Assembly: GCA_027604505.1 (NCBI GenBank)
Contig: JADIIX010000173.1
Coordinates: 6,749-39,623, forward strand
Reading direction: 5' to 3'
Source of the DNA: Gonapodya sp. JEL0774
Taxonomy: Eukaryota; Monoblepharomycota; Monoblepharidomycetes; Monoblepharidales; Gonapodyaceae
DNA length: 32,875 nt
In this document: in pieces, positions 9,881 to 31,749 of the stretch
Layout: each line of letters begins with the position of its first letter
How positions within the stretch are numbered: position 1 is the first letter of the stretch
Program-made: the position numbers and the translations under genes
Notes under the pieces: model-generated
Database searches by the model: none
Told to the model about the DNA's origin: nothing
Seen by the model: the letters and a program-made list of their open reading frames with translations, nothing else

Positions 9881-11703
9881 GCGTGTCCCGAGTCCCGCAA
9901 GGTCTCCAGTCTCCACCCGTTCACCGTCCAATGTTCACTTTTGCCTCCTCTTCCTCGCCTGTGGGCCGTTCCCAGTGCCCTTCCTGTTCCCATTCCTCTC
10001 CTCCACCACCGCAATCGCCTCCCGATCCCCCCCCACACCGTACCTTATCACCACGGCCTGCACCACGAGGTATTCAGATATGTGGACAACGTGGGCCGCG
10101 CGGGGTTCGGAAAGGGGAAGCAGAGCGGGTGGTAGAGGGGTTGACTGGTAAGGGTGGACACGAGAGAACAATGACTGGTGAGCTCATTCGCGGCTACTGC
10201 GCACATAGTCATCCAACCAAACTCAACCCCCCCCTTCCCCCCCCTTTCCCCCCCACCCCACCCTCTCATCTTCCTTCAAACCCGTTGGGTGCTCCCATCC
10301 TCCGTCGGCCAGCTCGGCCACCACAATGTGCACCCTTTGCTACCACATCCGCGGAGACCATTGCACATTTCCTTGCTGGTCACGGTCCCTGGGACCGAGG
10401 CTTCCCCCTATGACGGGATCCAGTGGCCCTCGCCTCGAGTGGCACATCCGCTCCCCGACACCCCCAGGTCCACCGCACTCACCGCCACTTGTTTTCCATT
10501 CCCCGTCACCGCAGCACCCACCGCACTCACTGCCACCTGTTCCCGTCCCCGTTCCCCTTCCCTTCACCTTCCAGGCCCCACCGCACTCACCACCACCTGT
10601 CCCCGTTCTGTTTCCCTTCCCGTCACCCCCAGGGCCCCATCGCACTCACCGCCACCTGGTTCACCACTCTCCGCTTCCCCCTCAAACACCCACTCACTTG
10701 CATCCACACTGATCCCGACTTGCATCTCGACGCTATCTCCATCCTCGAGGTGTGGCCGTGGCGCGCGAGGCCCGGTTTTGTGGTGGCGGAGGGTAGAGAA
10801 GGAGAGAGACTTTCGACTTTCCAAAGACCCTTCCCCAGGGCAGATGTGACTACGGAGGAAGTGTCCACATCAACTATGCCCTTGACATCAAGGTAAGCTG
10901 CCTAGGGAGCTCGAATGAGTGTGCTGTGAATTCTTGGCAGCGATGCCACTCGACAGAAATGTGATTCTCCCCGACTCGATGAAAAAGGGATTCTCCTGCT
11001 GTGAAACCCCCTTTCGAAGCTAGCCTTGAACTCAAGCCACTTAGCAGACAATTCCACCGCAAACGTAGTCGCATTGATGGATGGGTTGAAAGATATCCAT
11101 CACGCGGAATCCGTCAGGTCCCCATCATTCAAGGTCATTGCAAGAGCCACGATAGCGAGGGCGTAATTTAATTGCAATTCCTGACAGTACAGATTCAAAG
11201 GGAACAAGTTCCCAATTTTGGAGCGGGGTTAGGGGTTCCTTGGCCCCTCTGCACAGGCAACAGACAAGAAAACCCAATACATAGCAAAGGGAAGAATCAA
11301 GAGGAAAACGACGCATCAGCGGGCCAAGAAGACGAGAATCGGTCAGCGGGAAGAAAACAGAGCAAAAAGAGCAAAGGAAAATATTTGGACGGTGGAGGAG
11401 AAGAAAAGTTGAAATCGCGGAACAGCGACAGACACCGGCACAGAGACCACACGGGCGCCATCGGTGGGGGAGACCGAGTGATCCAAACTCCCGCTGCCTT
11501 CAGCTTGGAGCTACAGAGAGAACCGGACACCAATCGCACTCCCATTCCAGGTCTGGCTGGGCCAAATAGAGCATCGACACCGACTTGGGCGACAAAACAG
11601 AGCTATAGCGATAATAGCGACGATTAGCGACTCGTGATTGGCGAATCACTGTCTGCGAATCACCAACACTCGACTGCACATCACCATACAACCACCACCA
11701 GGC
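9881..11703. other. C-rich, low-complexity region without a confident gene
   Basis: The plus strand is strongly C/pyrimidine-rich from about 9900 to 10720, including several C homopolymer runs at 10220-10263. Long open frames on both strands (for example 9883-10413 and 10178-10849 on plus) translate to Pro/Ser/His- or Gly-rich low-complexity sequence in every frame, which is what such composition gives by chance. A good-looking donor (CAAG, then GTAAGC) lies at 10890-10896, and a plus frame 11172-11627 is rich in Lys/Glu/Arg, so a divergent or rapidly evolving gene cannot be excluded. Part of 11172-11703 is probably the 5' leader of the ankyrin-MYND gene. Confidence 0.4.
10463..10660. repeat. 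Degenerate minisatellite, four copies
   Basis: A 21-base core close to CACCGCACTCACCGCCACCTG recurs at 10471, 10519, 10579 and 10638, spacing 48, 60 and 59 bases, with a variable C/T-rich filler containing CCCGTCACC or CCCGTTC blocks. Core copies differ by one to three substitutions. The repeat lies inside the C-rich region and creates overlapping open frames on both strands. Confidence 0.75.
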
Positions 11704-14700
11704 ATGGCCGAATCCCGCTCTCAGCCTCTCCCGCCGCCGGCTCAACCTCCACTCCCGTGCCTTCCCAACGTCCCCCACACCCCCTCGCTCGCTCCGGGCA
11801 CGGTACTCTTCAAACCTGCGCTCGCTCGCTTCGGAATCGTCGCTCGCCCCGACCTCGACCACGACGCGCTCCTCTGTGTTTCACCAGACGGAAAAACCTT
11901 CCACGTCAGACCCAACCTCCCGCACTCCTACGTCCTCTTGCTCAACCCCGATGGATCCCCCGTCCGTCAAGCCCTCTCCTCCCACCCTGCCTCATCATCC
12001 TTCGTTACCCCTACCTCTGCCCCTACCTCTGCCCCTACCCGTGCTCCTTCGCATGATGATCCCTCCTCGTCGTCGTCTCCTCCTCCCCCTCCTCCCCGGG
12101 CATCTAGGTCCTCGTCCCGCTCGGGTTCCTCCCCACGCATTGGACCTCCAGACCTGCCGTTCCCCCTGAATGCCTTTCCTCCCACTGCCGCTGGCGGGGG
12201 TTCTGCCACACCACCATCCTCCATGCCCGATCAGCGTCTCCTCACCCCGCAGACCTTTCAGACCCATCAGACCTCTCAAACTGCTCAGACTTCCCAAACC
12301 CCTCAGAACGCTCAGACCGCTCAGACGGCTGAGACCTCTCAGACCTCTCAGACCCCTCCAGTCTCCACCCCCATCCCGCTCTCTGTCTCAGACGACCTCT
12401 ACGCCTCCCTCCTCTCCGCCAGACACGCCTACTTTTCGAAAGAGGACGAGCTCGCGGGGATGACCGACTGGCTTAACCACGTCTGGACCGTGGAGGAGGA
12501 CAAGACAGACGAGTTGAGGCCCGAGATGATTGCCCTGGTCTTGCAGCTTGGTGCTGGAAGTGGGGGCTACGGTGAGTGGTCTCTTAGAGTGTTTGTGAGG
12601 GCACACTGTATCGGGCGAGCAGCTGGAGACCGGCAATCCGAGCATCAGGGAGCAAATGCTCTCCATGCTCTGTTGCAGTCTTCTGGACGCCATTCGACCC
12701 CACGAGCCCCCTGGCGAGCTATCTCCCCCGTTCATATCCTGTTCTCCTCTGGATCACGTTGATTTCCAAATTCGCTCTTCCACCCCATTTCACCACCCGG
12801 CCCCGCGCAGGCGCCGTCTCCCGCCTCCTGGCAACCCAGGCCGCTCTCCCTTCGCCCCCGCTCGCCCACATCGCCGCGCTCAACGTGGACCCATTGATGC
12901 TCCAGCTGTTGCAGCAGTATGGGGGGGCAAAGGACGAAGCGTACGAGGGGTTGGTGAGTTCCTTGGTTGGGGGAACGGGACGGTGGGTGGTGGTGGGGTG
13001 TGGTGGGGGGACACAGCCTGTGGGAGGGTTGGGATATAGTGGTTTGTGCGACGGATTGGGCGGAAGTTGTGGTGTGGAAGAGGTTTTGTTGAGCAAGAGA
13101 GTGAGAGTGAGTTGTGGGGAGCCAAGAGCAGGGGAGTTGAGCGGTTTTTGTGGATTCAAGACAAGAGTTGGGCGGGAAGGAGTTGAGGCGAGACGAGTGG
13201 ACCAGACGGGAGGTGAGGCTGGAGCGGACGTGAGACGGAACTTGCAACCTGCGGTCATCATCAAATATTGCGTGGAATGGACGGCAGACTTGCGAGTATG
13301 TGCACTCTTGCTTGTAACGCCAAACCACAGGTCCTAGCAGAGATGCGTAGTCCCCGTTCTTCTTTGGTGGCATTATCGAGGGCACCATGGTCTGGACACA
13401 AAGAATCAAGTAGGAATTTACGTGACGATGTCATTCTCGACATGGGCGCCGTCTGTACAAGTTTTAACGGTGGTTGGGGACTTATCAGGCATGGAGCGGC
13501 CCTTGACATGTTGGTCCCTCCACGACCTCGCTTGTTCACCAACACCCCGCGCTTTCTCGCTGCTTAAACTGCACTCACCCTCCACTTCACACTCCCACTT
13601 CTATTCCCATTCCCACTCGCATTTGCGCGCTCTCATTTCCAAGGCCTTTGACGGCTGCACCCCCCTCCAAGTCCTCGCCGGCCTCTGCGAGCACAAACTC
13701 CTGGGGCCTGTGTTTGAAGCCGAACGCGTCGCGGCCGCCACCATCGGGGCGTCTGCAGCTGCTGGTGGTGGTGACCACGCCAGACATGATCCGGGAGTGG
13801 GAGTCGGTGGGACTGGACCCGCAGAGTTTTTGAAGTGTGCAGTGGGATTGCATAGGCGAGAGGAGTTGGGGTGGGTGCTTGGTGCGCCTGGGGCGGCAGA
13901 GGAGGCCACCGTGGCGGCAGCTGCAGGGGAGCCGGGGAGGTTAGCGCTTCCACCGCCTACTCCGTCGACGCCCCAGCGAGGTGGAGGCGGCGCAGGAGGA
14001 ATGGGGAACGTACAAGGGAACGGACCAGCAACGCCATCGTCTCGGGCCGGTGCGTCCACGCCTAGTCCACCGCCCGACGCCACGCTGGCTACCTTGATGG
14101 CGTCGTGGCCTTTTTACCCGGCAACTGTAGATTTGGAGCCAGGTGTCATTCGGCCACCTCGAGATGCCGTGTTTTTCCCATCGGCGAACCCCGGCGCATG
14201 GTCCAACAGCACGCACCCGCCTTCACCGGGATCGGCCCACTACGGGTCCTCCCCTACACCGTCGGTCCATCTCCCCCTCCCGCCGTCCCCCGGTCGACTT
14301 CGCTTCTATCCTCCGACCTCGCCGCGCCTCCAACCTACGGTCCACACCCCTGCTCAATCCCACATGGCCCACACGCTTCTTCACGAACGCCGCGCTCTCC
14401 TCATGGAATGTGCCAAGCTGTTGATCGGCCACGGTGCCAATCCAGCCCATATTAATGGACTCGGCGTGCCCGTCCTCCACAGCGCAATGGCATCGAAAAA
14501 CGATGACTTGGCGATGCTCATTATCGACTGTGCGCGTGCGAAAGGAGTCGAGTGGGACTGGTATGAGCTGCCGGAGAGTGTGGGGAATCCGTTGCACGGA
14601 GTTGCAAGTTGGGGGGCCTATTTGGCGATAGTGAGCGAGGTGGTAGTGGAGAGGGTGAGGACAATGGACAAGGAAGCGAGGACGAGATGTCTGGAGATGG

Positions 14701-15700
14701 TGGATAGGGATGGGTTTGCGCCGTTGCACAGAGGTGAGTTGGTGTAACGGCGTGTTACATGTCATGAGCACTTTTTTCGTTGGATTCCAACAGTGCTCCT
14801 TCCCATGGCTGTGAATGTGCTTCCGACATTCACCCATACCATATCTCGGACCTGCTCAACACCCTCTGACTACTCTCAACCCAAATACAACGTTGCATTG
14901 CCAAAGCCGCCATGTCTGGCAACTATCAACTTGTCAAAATAATAGTCTCCGAGTTTGGGGGCGACGCCAACATCGCGACTGCGAGTGACTGTGCAACCCC
15001 GCTTATCCTTGCGGCCACATTTGGCCACCCTCGCACCGTGAGCACCCTCCTTGAACTCGGTGCGGATGTTGACGTGGCTGACGAGCGAGGTTGGACGGCA
15101 ACAGACGTTGCCCAAGGCTTGGAGTATCGAGAGTGCTTGGCTCTCTTGATCGAAGCTGGTGGAGAGGCTGAGGTGGCGGCGGTGGAAGGGGTTTTCCACT
15201 GCGGGAACGTTGCGGGAGGGTGCACAAAGGTTGAAGAGGCCAAGGGGGAGTTTGCGCCGTGTAGACGGTGTGATGCCAGGCGGTATTGCTCGGACGAGTG
15301 TGGACGTGAGGTGAGTTTGTGTTCGAAGTGGGTTGCAGTTGCTTAGTGAGCGATTCGCACGGAGAGTGTCCCAATTTGACCTTACTTGATCACATCGCTC
15401 CTATTTCCCCGTTCTATCCACTCAACCTGTGGACATCTCCCTGCTTCAACCCCGCGACCAATTACCAATGTCCAGGACTTTTACATCGGCGCACACAAGT
15501 ACATGTGCCGAAATGCGAAGGGGACTAGCAGACGACGTACCTCTGCGCACCATGCTGCCAGTGACGCCCTCGCGTCCACTAGTGCGCCGGTTGCCATTCC
15601 GATTCCAGGAGTGCTTGCTGTTGGGAGCGGCGGAAGTGGACCAGGTTCGTTCGGCACCTCGTTTAGTTTGCTTAATTTGGTTGAGTTAAAGAAGGGATGA
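11704..15700 (+). CDS. Ankyrin-repeat protein with C-terminal MYND zinc finger
   Basis: Five-exon model: 11704-12571, 12811-12953, 13644-14733, 14907-15310, 15476-15700; GT-AG introns, 2730 coding bases, 909 aa. MAESRSQ is the first in-frame ATG. Residues 1-250 are Pro/Ser-rich and disordered, ending in a Gln-Thr-X repeat. Ankyrin-like helices occupy about residues 290-365 and 610-815, clearest in the last repeats: DGFAPLHRAAMSGNYQLVK (formed across an intron), ATPLILAATFGHPRTVSTL and ELGADVDVADERGWTATDVA. The MYND finger (about 815-850) reads C-x6-C, then CRRCDARRYCSDEC, then the H and C of AHKYMC, joined across the last intron; all eight ligands are present, though the first pair has six rather than two intervening residues. 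MYND fingers bind proline-rich peptides, so this is probably a scaffold or regulator; the exact function is unknown. Confidence 0.8.
12250..12360 (+). repeat. 9-bp coding microsatellite (Gln-Thr-X)
   Basis: About a dozen imperfect copies of CAGACCTCT-type nonamers in the first exon of the ankyrin-MYND gene, encoding QTX triplets (QTFQTHQTSQTAQTSQT and on). Nonamer periodicity preserves the frame, so copy number can vary without breaking the protein. It lies in the disordered N-terminal region before the first ankyrin-like segment. Confidence 0.8.
12954..13643 (+). other. Unusually long intron of the ankyrin-MYND gene
   Basis: 690 bases between exons 2 and 3 (GTGAGT donor, TTTCCAAG acceptor), against 165-239 bases for the other introns of this gene. 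The 5' part is G-rich on the plus strand (many GGG/GGGG runs between 12969 and 13035); the 3' part (13560-13640) is a C/T tract. Frames crossing it (e.g. 13268-13567 plus, 12732-13409 minus) show no recognisable domain. A skipped exon here is possible but not supported. Confidence 0.55.
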
Positions 15701-15766
15701 ATTGGCTTGCGAAAAGGAGATAACAGAGTTATAATTCGTACATCAGCATTGTTGTTTGAAATATGA

Positions 15767-15772
15767 AATAAA
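15767..15772 (+). terminator. Polyadenylation signal AATAAA
   Basis: A canonical AATAAA hexamer 67 bases after the ankyrin-MYND stop codon and 82 bases before the ATG of the WDFY3-like gene. It is the only clear signal in the 153-base spacer, so mRNA 3' end formation of the first gene and transcription start of the next are packed together. Confidence 0.55.
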
Positions 15773-15853
15773 TTTGCAGTCTTGTTCGATGATGGCGGGT
15801 GGAGGGGCAAGCAAGGACTGCCTAACCCGATTATCGCCCCATATGATTCGGCA

Positions 15854-28992
<13,139 letters not shown>

Positions 28993-30260
28993 ATGTCATT
29001 GACGGCTTGTAGATAGATATTTTACACTAATGTATACCCCATTTTCTCGCTATAAAAATCACGTGTATCTCAGGGACTATGATGATGTGGGACGCCGTGA
29101 GACTGCAGAATATTTACGTCCGTCACGGGAGTGCTGAGTTGGAAAAGGATCACCAGTTACTTTATCTAATAAACGTAGAGAGAGAGAGAGGAGAAATGGG
29201 AGGAAAGAGAAGGAGAAGAGCAATTCAACTTGACCAGTCATCAGCGTGACATCGGGTTGGACATAAGTTGGCACTTGGACTGGGACTTGGACTTGAACTT
29301 GGAAAAGTTTACACCACTATTTATCTAGAGTGACCATACATTTTCTTAGTATAAAATTCCCACTTCTATTCCGAAATCAATTGTGTGCGAGAGGTTTGGA
29401 GAAAGATGGCATGATGAGCGAATCTCCACGTAGATGGATATGCAGGTGGCCCACCAGTGAAGGAACTGGAGAAGTGCTTTGGAGCACAGAGGCAAGTTGG
29501 AGATTCACCATTTGCAGGAAGGTGGAAGGCGACAAGCTGGCGTGTCTCACCGGTGACTTGAAGGAGAAGGGGGGAGGCTTGGAGAGGGCAGTGCAAGCTC
29601 TTGAGACTTGTTGCCTGGAGGAAAAACTGTCCTTGGACAAAATTCAGAAGGAGCTTATCAAAGAACAAAGAAGCGAGTAGTTGAGGTAGCTGATGGTGCC
29701 CAGTCATTTCAGAATACATTTTTCTGTTGTTTTTCATTATCTATACACTCCTTTGTAGCGTATGAGGAGTCCTTGAAGCTCCTGAAACGCTGTGGATCAT
29801 GGAAAAGAGCGATTTCATTTGAGTAAACGGTGAACAAACCGTGAACGGAGCCGGTCAAAGCCCAGAAAAGAGGTCCGGACAAAGAGAAGGCACCAAACAT
29901 CATAGTTTAGTGATATTTCATTTGCGTAGCAAGATCTCGTGATGCAGGCACTTTGAAACGGGTAGAACCAGATGAGATACTGTAGGAGCTCCGAGTTCGC
30001 GACAAGATTCTCAGTCAAGAGGGCAGGAGATAGACACAGAAGCAGCGAGAAAATAGTTCGAGTCATTTTAGAGAGTTGGTGTAGCTTTTTGATCCAGATA
30101 ATGGAGAAATCGCAGCGAGAGAGCAGCATAATGACATTGAGAACATCAAGATTGCTCAGGAGGCCCTTGCTGGAAGACTCAGAGGACAAACATGTTGCAT
30201 AATGAAGGGCTAAAGCAGTGATTGCTCTTGGGGACAATTTGGAAGGAGAGAATGCAGGAG
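28993..30260. other. Non-coding interval downstream of the WDFY3-like gene
   Basis: No confident gene. A plus frame 29330-29680 has an ATG at 29330 and ends in Glu/Lys-rich sequence; a minus frame 29815-30318 (167 codons, hydrophobic, Leu/Ser-rich, with LLSRCDFSIIWIKKLHQL) is the longest but matches no family I know and could be a transposon remnant. Weak repeats are listed separately. AT content is moderate throughout. Confidence 0.35.
29178..29302. repeat. Purine microsatellite and ACTTGG-type short repeat
   Basis: A GA-rich tract at 29178-29220 (AGAGAGAGAGAG followed by GGAGAAATGGGAGG and AAAGAGAAGGAG) and, 50 bases on, five to six imperfect copies of (A/G)CTTGGA at 29268-29302. They are simple repeats in an intergenic position. 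Confidence 0.7.
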
Positions 30261-30269
30261 AGTGTCTTT

Positions 30270-30365
30270 GAATTCTGGGGCACGTGGTGCCTCCTGGGGT
30301 GTTTGGCCACCACCCCAAAAGAGAATTCTGGGTGGTTTGGGGTGGTTCCTTTAGAATTCTGGGGT
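30270..30365. repeat. GAATTCTGGG cluster with perfect 11-bp inverted repeat
   Basis: Three copies of GAATTCTGGG(G) at 30270, 30323 and 30354, plus inverted arms ACCACCCCAAA (30309-30319) and TTTGGGGTGGT (30336-30346) around a 16-base loop that itself contains one GAATTC. A further TGGGGTG at 30295 can pair with the same left-hand CACCCCA. Could be a small MITE-like fragment or an end structure of the neighbouring element. Confidence 0.6.
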
Positions 30366-30797
30366 GGTTTCGAAAATGAGTTTGGTGACATGTGGTGTGA
30401 TGCTGAATACAGTGGACATGCTGTATTACAGTCGGTCATTTGAGTAGATATGAAGTACTCATGATGTTGAGGACCAGTTTAACGTGTTACCTTTTTGATG
30501 CCTGTGTCGCGTTTTTTACACCCCCCACCCTGTAATTTACTTCACCCACCCATAAAATCAATACAAGATGAACCTGTGAAATGATGTAAGATTACCATAA
30601 TCTCTTGAACAATTGGGAGAAATGTGTATTCAGAATGTTAGCAAATCTAGTCTAGGGTTTCCCCATGAGTCAAGTTCAACACATTGGGGATAGACAGTTC
30701 TAAGGAATACATACATATCCTCCCGCCACTTTGTCCGAAAATTGTGGGGATACATAGGGAGAGGAATCTGTGCACCCTCAAAAATACGCTGGAACAC

Positions 30798-31685
30798 TCA
30801 TGGGTACCTCATAATGAACAGGAGTGTGACACATGAAAATAATGCACAGCTGTGTCCATCTCCCTGGTTCCAAAACAGAGTCCATACACGATTTCTTGGT
30901 GATGGTGCTATTGCCAGCATGAGAATTTGGTTCAAAGCATTGCGACATGCCTCCAAGTTCTCATCATAATGGTGAGGATCATCACTCCTATCCAGTGCAT
31001 CAACAACAAGTGCGTGTCCATCCTTGTCCATCACAATAACATACCAGTGGAAGTTGCCCTCATTGACCATGAAAAAGTGATAGTCTCGGAGATCCATTTG
31101 TAGCTTCCTCACAAACTTGTTGCTCATCCGCAAAATGAATTCATCTGTCAAGTGGTTGGGGTTTTGGAACGGAAAGATGACTTGGGAGGAGAAATAGGAG
31201 ATGGATGGCCGCTTTTGTTGCTGGTCCCACAGTGTGATAGTGGGTGATAGAAACAGATCTAGTATGATATCACTCCAGTTCTGTGTTCCAGTGAGGTACA
31301 ATGCCTCCTGAAGAGCAGTACCATCAGGAAACACAATTCTTAAGACAAAATTATGCATGAGTTCATGACTGGTCTTCAAACATATGTATTAGCGTACCTT
31401 CTGAATTCATCCTCAAAGGCTGCCCTGTCTTGAGCCGAAATGTGGACAAGGGAAGTGGCCATGAGGGATTGGAAGTCGATGCGGAGGTTTGATGCCAGCA
31501 GCCGTGGCGGTGCAATGGGGACAAATGGATGCGGTTTTGATCCCTTTGAGGGCTTGGTTGGTGCCTTGGGGTCCAGGACAGCAGAATTTGTTGCTTTCAA
31601 CAGTGTGGAGATGGCTGTGTCAGTGTAGGAAGAGAGATCAGGTATACGCTCTTCAATGTCCTCTATGGGGAAGTTGAAATTTGTT
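30798..31685 (-). CDS. Ulp1/C48-like cysteine protease domain of the mobile element
   Basis: Two exons, 31685-31398 and 31338-30798 (intron with GTACGC donor and TCTTAAG acceptor), continuous in frame with the chromodomain exon upstream. It starts with a linker (NFNFPIEDIEERIPDLSSY, Pro/Lys-rich stretch, FEDEFRR). The protease part carries the C48 signature: HWYVIVMDKDG (catalytic His), LVVDALDRSDD (Asp), and FWNQGDGHSCALFSC (Gln and nucleophile Cys). No stop interrupts it. The frame ends at 30798, shortly after the Cys motif; a further small intron (GTACCC to TGCACAG) could extend the C-terminus to about 30650. Ulp1-like domains act on SUMO or related conjugates and are recurrent passengers of eukaryotic transposons. 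It could be a separate gene if the upstream stops are real. Confidence 0.72.
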
Positions 31686-31749
31686 CTGTATATCACACAG
31701 GGAGGCTTAGAAGGGAATGACAAACTTTTTGAAGTAAGATTGTACATAC

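Noticed and set aside
9883-10849. Overlapping plus-strand frames of 176 and 223 codons, taken at first as a Pro-rich gene
   Set aside because: Composition is that of C-rich DNA in every frame, no domain is visible, and no chain of splice sites links them convincingly.
11172-11627. Plus-strand frame rich in Lys, Glu and Arg just upstream of the ankyrin-MYND start
   Set aside because: It begins without an ATG, shows no domain, and probably reflects leader or intergenic sequence.
12732-13409. Minus-strand frames in the ankyrin-MYND gene (up to 225 codons)
   Set aside because: They overlap exon 2 and the long intron antisense, are His/Pro/Ser low-complexity, and no conserved motif was seen.
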